From assembly GCA_963621995.1 (NCBI GenBank), contig CAVFFZ010000001.1, forward strand, positions 62,001 to 126,000: a stretch of DNA of 64,000 bases, given 5' to 3'. This DNA comes from UMGS1663 sp963621995. Lineage in GTDB: Bacteria > Bacillota > Clostridia > TANB77 > CAG-508. Each line of letters begins with the position of its first letter. Position 1 is the stretch's first letter. Both the position numbers and the translations under genes were made by a program. Below are positions 17,775 through 27,067 of this stretch, one piece after another. The notes below the pieces were generated by a model. The model worked only from the letters and a program-made list of their open reading frames with translations, had not been told where the DNA came from and searched no databases.

Positions 17775-18209
17775 ATGGAAGAAATTACAATATATACAGA
17801 TGGAGCTTGTTCAGGTAATCCTGGGCCTGGTGGCTGGGGTGCTATTTTAATGTACAAAGATAATAAAAAAGAAATTTCAGGTGGTAAAAAAGATACTACT
17901 AATAATGTTATGGAACTTACTGCTGTTATCGAAGCTTTAAAACTTGTAAAATTTCCTTGTAAAATAAAAATTTATAGTGATAGTGCTTATGTTGTAAATG
18001 GATTTTTACAAGGTTGGATTTATAACTGGATAAAGAAAAATTGGAAAACTGCTGATGGTAGTCCTGTTAAAAATAAGGAGTTATGGGAAACTTTATATAA
18101 TTTTACTAAAACTCATAAGATAGAATTTATTAAAGTTAAAGGTCATAGCGATAATGTATTTAATAATCGTTGTGATGAACTTGCAAGAAACGCTATTTCT
18201 ACCCTCTAA
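17775..18209 (+). CDS. rnhA: Ribonuclease HI
   Basis: 144 residues with all catalytic acids: IYTDGACSGNPGPGGWGAIL (first Asp), NNVMELTAVIEAL (Glu), KIYSDSAYVVNGF (Asp) and GHSDNVFNNRCDELARNA (His loop and last Asp). It degrades the RNA strand of RNA-DNA hybrids. It has a GAAAGGAC site, and is convergent with the acyltransferase gene, with a long perfect palindrome between them. Confidence 0.96.
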   Translation: MEEITIYTDGACSGNPGPGGWGAILMYKDNKKEISGGKKDTTNNVMELTAVIEALKLVKFPCKIKIYSDSAYVVNGFLQGWIYNWIKKNWKTADGSPVKNKELWETLYNFTKTHKIEFIKVKGHSDNVFNNRCDELARNAISTL

Positions 18210-18221
18210 ACTATATAAGGC

Positions 18222-18283
18222 ATTTTGGAACGGGTCAATTTAGTACTTTATATAAAAAGTACTAAATTGACCCGTTCCAAAAT
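18222..18283. terminator. Long perfect palindrome between convergent genes
   Basis: ATTTTGGAACGGGTCAATTT continuing AGTACTTT, and its exact complement, form a stem of about 28 bp around a 5-base loop (ATATA). It lies between rnhA and the acyltransferase gene. A bidirectional terminator and an REP-like element are both possible. Confidence 0.8.
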
Positions 18284-18291
18284 ACTCTATA

Positions 18292-19059
18292 TTATTTTTT
18301 TACATATTTAATATATTCAAAATTACTATTTTTGCTTCTAGCTACCATGCATTCATAGACTTTATTTCTTAATTCTTCTTTTTGTTCTTTAATGCTTAGC
18401 TCCTCATTTGCAAAGAATGGTCCATCTATATATGTAACAATTTTTAGTTTATTATTTTTCCCATGACTTTGATATGTATTTGTCATACAAAATGTTGGCT
18501 TTTTTAATTCTACTGGATATTTAAAAGATACTGATTTAAATGGTCTTATTCCAGTATAGTATGGCCATATATGTGCCTCTGGATATATTGTAATTGAATA
18601 ATTTTTTTCGATTTTTTTGCAAATAGCATTTAAGAAATTTTTCATTGCTCCTTTATTTCCTGGAACAGGCAATGCTCCAAGCATTTCTATTATAGTTCCA
18701 AATGGTTTTACCGAAATGTTTTCAGGGTTTACTATAAAAAAATTTCTTTTAGGATATATTGGAATACTTGGTATAAATGTATCTGCAAATTGTTGAGTAT
18801 GGTTTACATATACAAAATAACCTTCTTTTTTATATTTTTTTAATTTTTCTTTTCCAATATATTTTATTTTGAATTTAAATTTAGCATACCCTATTTTTAT
18901 AGGCATGCTTAATATATTTTGAAAAATCAATGAGCAAAAATCCCACAAAAAGTTATGTTTGTATTTATAATTTTCATCAATAACTCTTGGTGTTATTTTT
19001 GCTGTTGAAAATTCATCATTTAGCTCATCTTCATAATAAATTACTTTCTTACTATTCAT
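18292..19059 (-). CDS. PlsC-type lysophospholipid acyltransferase
   Basis: 255 residues. The acyltransferase box YFVYVNHTQQFADTF (NHxxxxD) is at about residues 82-96, and a second block SITIYPEAHIWPYYTGIRPF (YPE) at about 155-175. A hydrophobic patch precedes them. It probably acylates a glycerolipid at the membrane. The start overlaps the end of the upstream GT8-PlsC fusion gene by 8 bases, so the two acyltransferases are coupled. Confidence 0.85.
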   Translation of the reverse strand: MNSKKVIYYEDELNDEFSTAKITPRVIDENYKYKHNFLWDFCSLIFQNILSMPIKIGYAKFKFKIKYIGKEKLKKYKKEGYFVYVNHTQQFADTFIPSIPIYPKRNFFIVNPENISVKPFGTIIEMLGALPVPGNKGAMKNFLNAICKKIEKNYSITIYPEAHIWPYYTGIRPFKSVSFKYPVELKKPTFCMTNTYQSHGKNNKLKIVTYIDGPFFANEELSIKEQKEELRNKVYECMVARSKNSNFEYIKYVKK

Positions 19060-20857
19060 TAACGCTTTCCTTATTTTCTAAAGTATCATATTCTAGTGGC
19101 ATTTTGTAGAAATCTTCATATATATTTTTCCAAACTTCATAATTTTTTTCTTTCATTGCTTCTGTATTTTCTTTTTCTGTTAAATTCTCGTCTGGATAAA
19201 TTGGTTTTTCTATATTTACAGTATATGCTTGAACTGGGAAACCATCTTCCCCAATAATATCACTATCTTCCATTGTTATAAAAATAGGAATAACCGGTAC
19301 ATTATTTCTGGCTGCAAAATTAAATGCTCCGTTTTTTAATGGCTTTGGTTTTCTATAATTCCACCACATACTTTGTTCTGGATATATTAATATAAAGTCT
19401 CCTCTTTTTAATATAATGTCTACTGCTTTTACAAATTCTATCATTGTTCTTTTACTAGAGCTTAATGGTAATGTATTGCAGTTTCTAAAGAAGAAGCCAT
19501 ACATTCCTGGGAAATTTGTATAATTTCCTTCTCTTATTACTTTAAATAATTTTCTGTTTTTGTTTTGTCCTGCTAACCTAAATACTTTTTCAATTGTAAA
19601 TGAATCATATGGATTAAAATGATTACATGTCACAATTGCACCTGTTTTCATGTTTTTTAGGTTTTCCATTCCATTTATTTTCTTTATTATTAGCTTGTTA
19701 TCTTTTAGCAATTCCTCCACAAACCATTGTGCTATTCTATATGCCATTCTACTCTTTATTTTGCTTTTTCTACTTGTTCTTAAATAGTCTACATCTCCAG
19801 GTGTTAGTGGTACTGTTGGTGGATCGTCCTCTACATCCACATCAAATATACCATTTTCTTCTAATTCTTTTATTTTTTTTAAAACTTCAAGTCTTTCTTT
19901 TGATTTTTCAATTACTTGAACTTCTCTTTTATAATTTCTATCATCACCTACACAATCTGCTTCTTTTTGTGCTAATTCTTTAAGTTTTTTAAATTGTTGC
20001 ATATCTTTAAATCGCTCTTCTTCTGAATAATTTTCTTTTATTTTGCATATTTCATTGTAGTATTCTGTTTTTTTAGCATATTTCCAAAAGTAATTTTTAT
20101 ACCTAATATTATCATAATGCCATGGTTTATCTGCCAAATTATAATGAATAATTTTTAAGTCTTTTTCATCAAAATCATCATTACCTATAGGCATTTTATC
20201 CCAGCCTTTGTCTATAATTTTTACTTTTCCTTTGCACAATCTGTTTAAGTAGTCTTGGTCTTGTGCTACTGTAAATTTTATAGTTTCTAGCAAATATAAA
20301 AATTTGTCTTGAAAATTAAATTTTCTAAATTCATCTAAGTTCATTAAAAGAATTCCAGCATTAAAGTAATTTCTATAGTCTGCAACACCTACAACTTTTT
20401 CCGCATATTCTTGGAATATCTTTATAGTTTGAATAACATCATCTGGTGCTGCTGCAATTAAATTATTTCCTATATCTTGATTATATAGCTCTGCTATATC
20501 ACCTAAAACCACAATATCGCTATCTAAGTATATAGCTTTATTATATTGTGGATATAAATTAGCTATAAATAGTCTAAAATATGTTGTATTTGTGTAATAG
20601 TCTCGTGTATATAATTTATCTTTTACTTTTTCTATATAGTAATTTAAGTCTACAAATTCAATGTTTACATTTTCCCTTTTATATTTATTTATTTTCTTTT
20701 TATTTTCCTCACTTATATTTGTATATAATACCTTTATTGAATAATAATATTGCTTTGATGAGTTTTCAATTAAAGATTCTAATGCAACTGCAAAAAATGG
20801 TATATATCCATCGTCTATTGCAAAAAATATTGGTATTACATTTAAATTGTTTTCCAT
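19052..20857 (-). CDS. Bifunctional glycosyltransferase family 8 / PlsC acyltransferase fusion
   Basis: 601 residues. GT8 domain at about 8-275: IPFFAVALESLIENS, the DxD motif IYLDSDIVVLGDIAELYNQD, YFNAGILLMNLDEF and the HYNLADKPWHYD metal/sugar loop. A charged linker (about 285-345) follows. The PlsC domain at about 375-580 has AIVTCNHFNPYDSFTIEKVF (NHxxxxD) and FILIYPEQSMWWNYRKPKP. Joining both activities suggests glycolipid assembly, with sugar transfer and acylation coupled at the membrane. It is followed by a stand-alone PlsC gene and preceded by another GT8 gene. Confidence 0.85.
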   Translation of the reverse strand: MENNLNVIPIFFAIDDGYIPFFAVALESLIENSSKQYYYSIKVLYTNISEENKKKINKYKRENVNIEFVDLNYYIEKVKDKLYTRDYYTNTTYFRLFIANLYPQYNKAIYLDSDIVVLGDIAELYNQDIGNNLIAAAPDDVIQTIKIFQEYAEKVVGVADYRNYFNAGILLMNLDEFRKFNFQDKFLYLLETIKFTVAQDQDYLNRLCKGKVKIIDKGWDKMPIGNDDFDEKDLKIIHYNLADKPWHYDNIRYKNYFWKYAKKTEYYNEICKIKENYSEEERFKDMQQFKKLKELAQKEADCVGDDRNYKREVQVIEKSKERLEVLKKIKELEENGIFDVDVEDDPPTVPLTPGDVDYLRTSRKSKIKSRMAYRIAQWFVEELLKDNKLIIKKINGMENLKNMKTGAIVTCNHFNPYDSFTIEKVFRLAGQNKNRKLFKVIREGNYTNFPGMYGFFFRNCNTLPLSSSKRTMIEFVKAVDIILKRGDFILIYPEQSMWWNYRKPKPLKNGAFNFAARNNVPVIPIFITMEDSDIIGEDGFPVQAYTVNIEKPIYPDENLTEKENTEAMKEKNYEVWKNIYEDFYKMPLEYDTLENKESVNE

Positions 20858-20870
20858 TTCTTTCTCCCTT

Positions 20871-21708
20871 TTATTTATACATTTCTTCTGTATTATATTT
20901 TTCTTTTAATTTTAAATATTCATCTAAATCTTCATCAAATGAATAGCATTTTAAAACTTTATGAACTTCTTTTACGTTCCATTGTTTAAAGTTTTCTGTA
21001 TGAGGATATGGTAAGAGCATAAGTCTTTTGCAAAAATGGCAAACTACTGTATCTTTTTTGTTAAATTTAGATTGCTCATTAAATATGCGTGGAAGTAGTA
21101 GTTTATTTGTTGTTGACCTAAATATTGCATCTTGGTCTGCAAATAACATTTTTTTAGTTTTTATTAAATATCTTGCTTTTTTTAGTAATCCGGTTTCTTT
21201 GATTTTATCCATATTAAGTAGTAGCATTCCTGCATTTATATAATCAGGTCTAATAATCCAAGAGCCATATTTTTCTTTTACTGCTGCATACTCGTAATTG
21301 GATACATCTATATTATACAATTTTGTTATATCATCACCTATCATTATATCTATATCTAAATATAACAATTTACTTGGCATATTTGGGACTAAATCTGCAA
21401 GTAATCTAAGTAAAGTGTATGGAGTACAATATGCATTTTCGTTTGCACAGTTTGCAAATTCTTTTTCGTATATTCCGAGTAACATCGACCTTTTCTACAA
21501 TATTATTTGGATTTTTAGATTTTACAACTTCATTTAAAAAATCTATTTGTTCATCTTCAATACATGTAAAATCCGGATTTAATCTTGATATATCCATTGT
21601 AAATATGAAACATCTAATATCTTCTTTTGTTCTGTTTGTCATTGATATAAGTTGAGTTAGTGTTCCATCAAAAACTTTTTTGTTTCCACACAAAAGTATA
21701 TTTACCAT
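20871..21708 (-). CDS. Glycosyltransferase family 8 protein, read through a CGG-A +1 frameshift
   Basis: The first frame (from 21708) gives MVNILLCGNKKVFDGTLTQL and FIFTMD, the GT8 N-terminus. The second gives YEKEFANCANENAYCTPYTL, the DxD motif LYLDIDIMIGDDITKLYN, PDYINAGMLLLNMDKIKE and a VCHFCKRLMLLPYPH loop. Zero frame reads GAT GTT ACT CGG AAT ATA CGA. Dropping the C opposite 21477 gives ACT GGA ATA TAC GAA, and a 278-residue protein of normal GT8 length. Its gene is 13 bases upstream of the GT8-PlsC fusion, an apparent operon. Confidence 0.87.
21475..21477 (-). other. CGG-A +1 frameshift site in the GT8 gene
   Basis: In-frame CGG (opposite 21475-21477) followed by AAT. Skipping the C makes GGA ATA and opens the conserved GT8 frame. 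The zero frame otherwise runs about 23 codons to a stop at 21406. Confidence 0.87.
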
Positions 21709-21790
21709 ATTTTTTCCCCTTTTTACCCTATTTGGTACATATTATATATTATTTTTTATTTTTTTACAACACTCATGACTAAAAAGTCGA

Positions 21791-21835
21791 AAAATAAGTT
21801 ACAATTAGGGGCAGTACCTAATTGTAACTTATTTT
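21791..21835 (-). terminator. Strong terminator hairpin
   Basis: AAAATAAGTTACAATTAGG and CCTAATTGTAACTTATTTT form a 19-bp perfect stem with a 7-base loop. It overlaps the stop of the 21829-22770 gene, and a T-run follows on both strands. Confidence 0.85.
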
Positions 21836-22770
21836 TTTTCTTTATTTCGTTTATCTTGTATTATTTCCATTTCTTTTTCTGTAATTAATATAATATTATT
21901 TTCTTTTGCCCATGATACACATCCCTTTAAAACTGTACTTAAAAATACTCTTGGCACTTTTACTAATTTTGCACACGCTTCGTCTGTAAATTTTACTTCT
22001 GGATCTATTCTTGAAGCTGCATATTTTACTGTATCTAGACTAATGCCTTTGCTTGCTGGAATTGGCTCTGATATTGGTCTTTTAAATCTCGTATACCAAA
22101 AATTCTTATTGTCACGATATCCATAATCAACTGGTACTTGTGGGAAAGAATAACTATTTACTCCGTCTACAATTGCATCATAATATTTGGGCTTCATTAA
22201 AATGTGGTCTATTTTTAAAATGAAATGTGCACCAAACTTACTTGTAATTCCATTAAAGTCATGATATGGTGGTAAATACTCTTCTTGCACTTTATCATTT
22301 TCGGCTCCATCTAATTCTTTTACCCATGTACATTCAAATACTTGAAATGCTTCACTAATTATTTTAGGAAATTGCTCATTAGGATTTTCTCTTGCTCTTT
22401 TCCCATCTACTAATGTAAATATGCAGTCTTTCATTTTTTCTTCGGTTGTTTCTCCTGGGTAGCCAAGTCTAACTGCTTCTTTAAAATATTTTCTTTTATC
22501 TGTAATAAAATTGATTGAGCATTTGCCTGTTCTTAATATGTTTTTTGCTGTATTTGAACTATTTCTACAGCAAAGTACCATTGCATAATAATCCTTTCCT
22601 GCAATATAGTAAGGGAAGCATAATGAATATGAACCTATATTTGTTTGCCCAGACTCACTTAATGTTCCTATTTCTGTTGTTGGCATCGGAAAAAAGCTTG
22701 ATGTTTGATAAAAGTTATCAACTATTCTTAAATCCCTAAAACCATTTAATTCTTCAATTTTCTTTTCCAT
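21829..22770 (-). CDS. Flavin reductase-like (split beta-barrel) domain protein
   Basis: 313 residues starting MEKKIEELNGFRDLRIVDNF. SSFFPMPTTEIGTLSESGQ and NIGSYSLCFPYYIAGKDYYA, then FGAHFILKIDHILMKPKY, look like the FMN-binding split barrel of the flavin reductase/pyridoxamine oxidase superfamily. The assignment rests on this pattern only. The C-terminal 90 residues are family-specific. The start at 22770 (AAAGGATTTG site) is preferred to the longer ORF from 22857. Confidence 0.6.
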   Translation of the reverse strand: MEKKIEELNGFRDLRIVDNFYQTSSFFPMPTTEIGTLSESGQTNIGSYSLCFPYYIAGKDYYAMVLCCRNSSNTAKNILRTGKCSINFITDKRKYFKEAVRLGYPGETTEEKMKDCIFTLVDGKRARENPNEQFPKIISEAFQVFECTWVKELDGAENDKVQEEYLPPYHDFNGITSKFGAHFILKIDHILMKPKYYDAIVDGVNSYSFPQVPVDYGYRDNKNFWYTRFKRPISEPIPASKGISLDTVKYAASRIDPEVKFTDEACAKLVKVPRVFLSTVLKGCVSWAKENNIILITEKEMEIIQDKRNKEKK

Positions 22771-22861
22771 AAAAATCAAATCCTTTCTTTTTTTACTCAT
22801 TTCTATTATTTTTAAGCTAAATCCTGTACTTTTATAATTTTCATAATAAATTTCCAATAAA

Positions 22862-23440
22862 TTATTTAGTAATAGTCAAATACATATATTTTACAGCTCC
22901 ATCAATTTCATAGGAAATTCTATATTTAATAGTTCCAGATGTTGATGAACTTATAGATGATAACACAACTGTTACATTTCCATTAGACTGTGAAGCAACA
23001 GTGGCATCCAGAGTTTGTGAGCTTGCAGTTAGCCCACTATTTTCAGCTATTTCTATTTTTCCATTAGTAAGACTTGATGCATTTTTATTTGTAAATGTCA
23101 TTGTTAATGTTACTTTTTGTGTTCCCCATCCATTCGTAATAGTTGCACTTACTCCAAAAGTATCATCATCAAATTTACTAGAACTTTTAATTGAAGCTGG
23201 ACTAATATATGCCAAAATGCTTCCGCTAGCACTTAATGTAAGTTGTTGACCATTTGATTCAACAATTTCCAAATTTTCTAATTTAGGTTCCTTATATTTT
23301 AAAGTAACATTGCCATTAATATATAATTTAGAAGTATAAAGTGAATAGCCACTTCCAATTAATATTAAAATTAATATAAAAACAAATATAATAAATTTTG
23401 TGCTAATTTTCTTTGTTCTTGCTTTATGTTTTCTATACAT
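22862..23440 (-). CDS. Secreted or membrane-anchored beta-sandwich protein, TasA/SipW-substrate-like
   Basis: 192 residues. A basic start (MYRKHKARTKKISTK) precedes one helix FIIFVFILILILIGSGYSLY, and the mature part TSKLYINGNVTLKYKEPKLE is like TasA/CalY-type proteins (GYSLYxSxLxIxGxV). The rest is Ser/Thr-rich beta sequence ending IDGAVKYMYLTITK. It is probably processed by the neighbouring SipW-type peptidase. The start follows AAAGGAAC. It is separated from the upstream DUF5305 gene by a terminator, so it is its own transcript. Confidence 0.7.
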   Translation of the reverse strand: MYRKHKARTKKISTKFIIFVFILILILIGSGYSLYTSKLYINGNVTLKYKEPKLENLEIVESNGQQLTLSASGSILAYISPASIKSSSKFDDDTFGVSATITNGWGTQKVTLTMTFTNKNASSLTNGKIEIAENSGLTASSQTLDATVASQSNGNVTVVLSSISSSTSGTIKYRISYEIDGAVKYMYLTITK

Positions 23441-23478
23441 TTTTGTTCCTTTCATTTACATTATAAATTTTACAAAAA

Positions 23479-23506
23479 ACAGTTAAAAGATTATTCTTCT
23501 AACTGT
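23479..23506 (-). terminator. Terminator after the SipW-DUF5305 pair
   Basis: AACAGTTAGAAGA and TCTTTTAACTGTT pair around a 4-base loop, followed on the minus strand by TTTTTTG. It overlaps the stop region of the DUF5305-like gene. Confidence 0.8.
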
Positions 23507-24557
23507 TATCTTTATAAACAAATCTGTAAGTTATTTCTCCACTTATAACATTAAACCATGCCTCGTCATCATCTTTAGATTCCCAATAAATAATTGGTTT
23601 AAATAATTCGTCTGAAGCTTTTATAATTTCTTCAAAATCTTTAACATCTATAACAGTATCTAGCTTAATATCTGCCTTATCATTAATTTTTATTATCTTA
23701 TCTTGGCAAATTCTTAGCATTTTGTTTAATTCATATCTATAATAATTTCTAATCTTATTTATTATAACTATATTTGTATGAACATAATATAAAATAATGC
23801 TTGAAAATATTATTAATATACAAGATATTCCTAATTCACACATGTTAATTTTTTGTTTTTCTTCCTTTTCATTTGTTACATATGTTGTTTTTTCAATATT
23901 ATTTTCGCCATTTATTTCTGTTGTTTTTTCACCTAAATCTATAGATATTGAAGATGAATATTCGTTATCTACTGTTTGACCTTCAATCTCTGTTTTTGTT
24001 TCTACCTGAAATATCAAAGTATAAGTAGTATCTAATGACATATTCATTTCCTGCTCAAAATCTGTAACAAGCTTATTCTTTTCCACTAAGTTTAATTTCA
24101 AAGGTTCTTGTAATTCAATTTTATTAGATATAATTTCTAAAGTTTCACTCTCTTTTAGAGTTTCTTCTTTGTCCCATATTTTTTGTTCAAGCCCATCTTT
24201 TGTGTAAACTGCTTGTAATTTACCAATTATCTTATAACTATATTTTATGTTTGTTTCACTACTTGCTATATAATTATAATTAAAATTAAAAACTGCATTA
24301 TTAATTAAATCCGTAACATATACTTCATTCATTGGTAAAGTTTGTTCTTCAATATATTTATTCGATTTTAAATTTACAATATAATTATAATTATATTGAT
24401 TAGTATAGTTATATATTTCTTCCTTGCTTTTTATTATTTCATTTTTAAATATTACTTGAATAAAACTGCTAGCCCCAATTACTAACAGTGCTGTTACTAT
24501 AACTATAATAAAAAATCTTGTTGATTTTCTCATTTTTATCTTTTGCTTAGCTTTCAT
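23499..24557 (-). CDS. DUF5305-like membrane protein associated with SipW-type signal peptidase
   Basis: 352 residues: an N-terminal membrane helix (about 12-33), a large extracytoplasmic beta domain with paired NYIASSETNIKYSYKIIGKL and TYTLIFQVETKTEIEGQTVD, a second helix (about 240-262) and a C-terminal cytoplasmic piece including FKPIIYWESKDDDEAWF. This layout matches DUF5305 proteins, regularly found beside archaeal-type signal peptidases. It lies 27 bases after the signal peptidase gene in the same operon. Confidence 0.75.
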   Translation of the reverse strand: MKAKQKIKMRKSTRFFIIVIVTALLVIGASSFIQVIFKNEIIKSKEEIYNYTNQYNYNYIVNLKSNKYIEEQTLPMNEVYVTDLINNAVFNFNYNYIASSETNIKYSYKIIGKLQAVYTKDGLEQKIWDKEETLKESETLEIISNKIELQEPLKLNLVEKNKLVTDFEQEMNMSLDTTYTLIFQVETKTEIEGQTVDNEYSSSISIDLGEKTTEINGENNIEKTTYVTNEKEEKQKINMCELGISCILIIFSSIILYYVHTNIVIINKIRNYYRYELNKMLRICQDKIIKINDKADIKLDTVIDVKDFEEIIKASDELFKPIIYWESKDDDEAWFNVISGEITYRFVYKDNS

Positions 24558-24584
24558 TTTATGCTTTCTTCCTTACTCTTCGCT

Positions 24585-25763
24585 TTATTTCCCTGTTTCT
24601 ACTTCTACTTGTTCTTTAGCCTGTAATTTATTAATCCAAATAGATGGATATCCTAAATATTTAACCTTAAAAATCATTTTTCCTATTAGTTGTGATTCAG
24701 AAACTTCTTTTGCATCTTCTGCATCATTATTATCACCTTTTGTTACAAAAAAATACTCTCCTTTTTTCTGTTTTTTCTCCATTATTCTGTGAATAACAGT
24801 ATATCCTTCCATTTGATATTCTATTATATCACCTACCTCAACATCATTCGCATTGCATTTTTTTATTATTGCAATATCTCCTGTATATAGTTCCTTTTCC
24901 ATACTTCCTGAAGCAATTGCAACAGGTTTTATAGAAAAAATTCCTATGCCAAACCATATTCCTAATATTACTATTATTAAAAAAGGCAACACATCTTTAG
25001 GGTTAATTGCATCAATTTCTTGCTTGGATTTTAATGTTGAATTTTTATAAATTATATATCTAGCATATAAAAATAAAATTATTGGAATTGTTGAATCAAT
25101 AATTGCAGTCATAACCCATGGAGCATTTGGTAATATTGGAGATATCCATAAATACAATTTTGTTACCATTTCATATATTAATGTTGGCAAATAATTAGAA
25201 TTCATTGATATATATGAATACAATATATTCTTTGCTATTAGTGGTATAATAGTTTGACAGATCTCTTTTACCATCATTAGCATTGAAAAGCTTGCTGATA
25301 TATATTTATTAATTCCTATATCAATTATTATATATACAATTGATATTAAAACTGCTATTTTTACTTTATCTTTTCCGTAGACATTGTTTATTAATTTATA
25401 TCTTATAAATTCTTTAGCTATTATAATTGTTCCAAGAATCCATAAATTTATTATAAATCCTTTTATTGTTGTAAAATATGGATTTTTTCCAAATGTTAAA
25501 AACAATCCTGATATCATATATATCATTACATATATTATTGCACAAATTATTGCACAATAAGCAATTTCTTTTTTTATTTTTAAACTCCTATATACATCAT
25601 TAATAGTATTTTTTAGGAGTACTGCTAGTACTATCCAAAATAATGGATTAATGTAGTATAAATAAATAGTATTTATTTCATTTACCAATTTTAAATTAGC
25701 CAATAATCCATAAAACAGTATTACAATAATTACTATTATTGTTAGAATCTTTGATTTTTGCAT
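24585..25763 (-). CDS. SipW-type (S26, ER/archaeal-like) signal peptidase I
   Basis: About 392 residues. Six or more membrane helices occupy the first 280 residues, then IFSIKPVAIASGSMEKELYT holds the catalytic serine (SGSME), GDIIEYQMEGYTVIHRIME has the His that replaces the usual Lys, and VTKGDNNDAEDAKEV is the conserved GDN block. The unusually long multi-pass N-terminus is a Clostridial variant. It presumably cleaves the TasA-like proteins at 25825 and 22862. The start MQKSKILTI at 25763 has a GGTGA site. An ATG at 25775 has none. Confidence 0.85.
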   Translation of the reverse strand: MQKSKILTIIVIIVILFYGLLANLKLVNEINTIYLYYINPLFWIVLAVLLKNTINDVYRSLKIKKEIAYCAIICAIIYVMIYMISGLFLTFGKNPYFTTIKGFIINLWILGTIIIAKEFIRYKLINNVYGKDKVKIAVLISIVYIIIDIGINKYISASFSMLMMVKEICQTIIPLIAKNILYSYISMNSNYLPTLIYEMVTKLYLWISPILPNAPWVMTAIIDSTIPIILFLYARYIIYKNSTLKSKQEIDAINPKDVLPFLIIVILGIWFGIGIFSIKPVAIASGSMEKELYTGDIAIIKKCNANDVEVGDIIEYQMEGYTVIHRIMEKKQKKGEYFFVTKGDNNDAEDAKEVSESQLIGKMIFKVKYLGYPSIWINKLQAKEQVEVETGK

Positions 25764-25786
25764 ATTACTCACCATATAAATATTCT

Positions 25787-25815
25787 AAAAGGATAATATT
25801 AAATATTATCCTTTT
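25787..25815 (-). terminator. Hairpin between TasA-like gene and signal peptidase gene
   Basis: AAAAGGATAATATT pairs with AATATTATCCTTTT with almost no loop, directly between the two genes. It may be a partial terminator that keeps the peptidase below its substrate, or an RNA-stabilising stem. The T-run is short (TTTT). Confidence 0.7.
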
Positions 25816-25824
25816 ATTCTAGAC

Positions 25825-26397
25825 TTAAGTATGTGCATTATGACTTGGGTTTACAGTAACTTCATCTGTTGCTTGTTCATAGTTAAGTTCTATTGTGAAC
25901 TCTACTGTTTGATTTATTGTTGTACTTGTTGTTGGAGCATCAGACTTCCACTTAACACCAAATGCGTATGTACAAGTTTGATTAGCTTTAATTATTTCTG
26001 AACCATCAGTTGCTAAAGTTGGTGTTGTAATTTCAAGATAATCGTTTGAAATTGCTTTTCCATCTTTATCTTTTACAGTAAATCCAGTTAATTTTGCTGG
26101 TATTGTTCCATTATTTTTTATAGTTGTAGTTATAGTATGACCATCTCCTGGATAGCTCAATTGTACATTTACAGTTACTTCTGTTTTATCTGTGTTTACT
26201 GTTGCTGAGCAAACTTTTGCATCCTCTGTACTTTGATCATTTATCTTGGCTGTTTCAAAGTGAACATCCCATTCTCCAACAGCTTTTGCTGTTCCTGTAA
26301 TTTTCAAACTTTGTGAAAATGCTGCGTAACCAACAGCAATAGCAATTAGCATTATAACCAATACTATTAATAAATAACTTTTTTTGTGTTTTTTCAT
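25825..26397 (-). CDS. TasA/CalY-type protein with SipW-cognate signal peptide
   Basis: 190 residues. The signal sequence (MKKHKKSYLLIVLVIMLIAI then AVGYAAFSQSL) and following KITGTAKAVGEWDVHFETAK match the SipW-dependent class (GYAAFSQSLxIxGTA). The mature part is a beta-sandwich with GDGHTITTTIKNNGTIPAKL and CTYAFGVKWKS. It is probably a surface fibre or matrix protein. It heads the operon with the signal peptidase and DUF5305 genes and has a perfect AAAAGGAGGAG site. Confidence 0.85.
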   Translation of the reverse strand: MKKHKKSYLLIVLVIMLIAIAVGYAAFSQSLKITGTAKAVGEWDVHFETAKINDQSTEDAKVCSATVNTDKTEVTVNVQLSYPGDGHTITTTIKNNGTIPAKLTGFTVKDKDGKAISNDYLEITTPTLATDGSEIIKANQTCTYAFGVKWKSDAPTTSTTINQTVEFTIELNYEQATDEVTVNPSHNAHT

Positions 26398-26595
26398 TTT
26401 AACTCCTCCTTTTTATATTATAACTTATATTTTCAATTAAATCCATTACACTATCATTACATTTACGTTACTAATATGTTACATTTTTCTTTTAATTTTA
26501 CTTTTTTTGTAATATGAATATAATATTTGTGTAATGGTTTTCAAGCAAATATTATGTTATTATATATATAGTACTTTATATATGGAGGTTATAAA

Positions 26596-27012
26596 ATGGA
26601 AATAACAAAAGATAATAATATTTTACTAATTTCTGAAAATTCACAAAAGGTATTTTTACCTTACAAAATAAAACAGCTTAATGATTATTTATTAAAATTT
26701 CCAAATAATTATGATTCAGTTGAAGATGTTGTAAATAAAGAATACATTTTGCCTTTAAAATATTATATTTCTTCACCTCATCTTGCAAGATTTAGAGAAG
26801 CTTTTTCATTAAGTAGAGATCGCGAGGCAAAACCATTTTTGGAAAGTCTACGATATGCTTTTGATATAATGTTTAATAATAAATTAAATCCTGCTATAAT
26901 AGCTGCTTGTAGGACACAAGAACAACTTTCAAATTATATAGAGTGTTTGGAAAATAATAAATTAAGCGATTTTACTGATTTTGAAATACGTTTTGAAATA
27001 TCTCCGCTTTAA
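26596..27012 (+). CDS. Hypothetical protein
   Basis: 138 residues, soluble, divergent from the TasA-like gene. I do not recognise the family. Visible features are KVFLPYKIKQLNDYLLKFPN, SPHLARFREAFSLSRDREAK and SNYIECLENNKLSDFTDFEI, all helical. It has an ATGGAGGTT ribosome site. CGC and CGA arginine codons are both used (SRDREA, SLRYAFD), which shows these codons are read normally in this genome. Confidence 0.7.
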   Translation: MEITKDNNILLISENSQKVFLPYKIKQLNDYLLKFPNNYDSVEDVVNKEYILPLKYYISSPHLARFREAFSLSRDREAKPFLESLRYAFDIMFNNKLNPAIIAACRTQEQLSNYIECLENNKLSDFTDFEIRFEISPL

Positions 27013-27067
27013 TTTTTCAGAAATAAATTTTTATCTGATGAATGTGTATCAAATTTTCAAAGAACAC

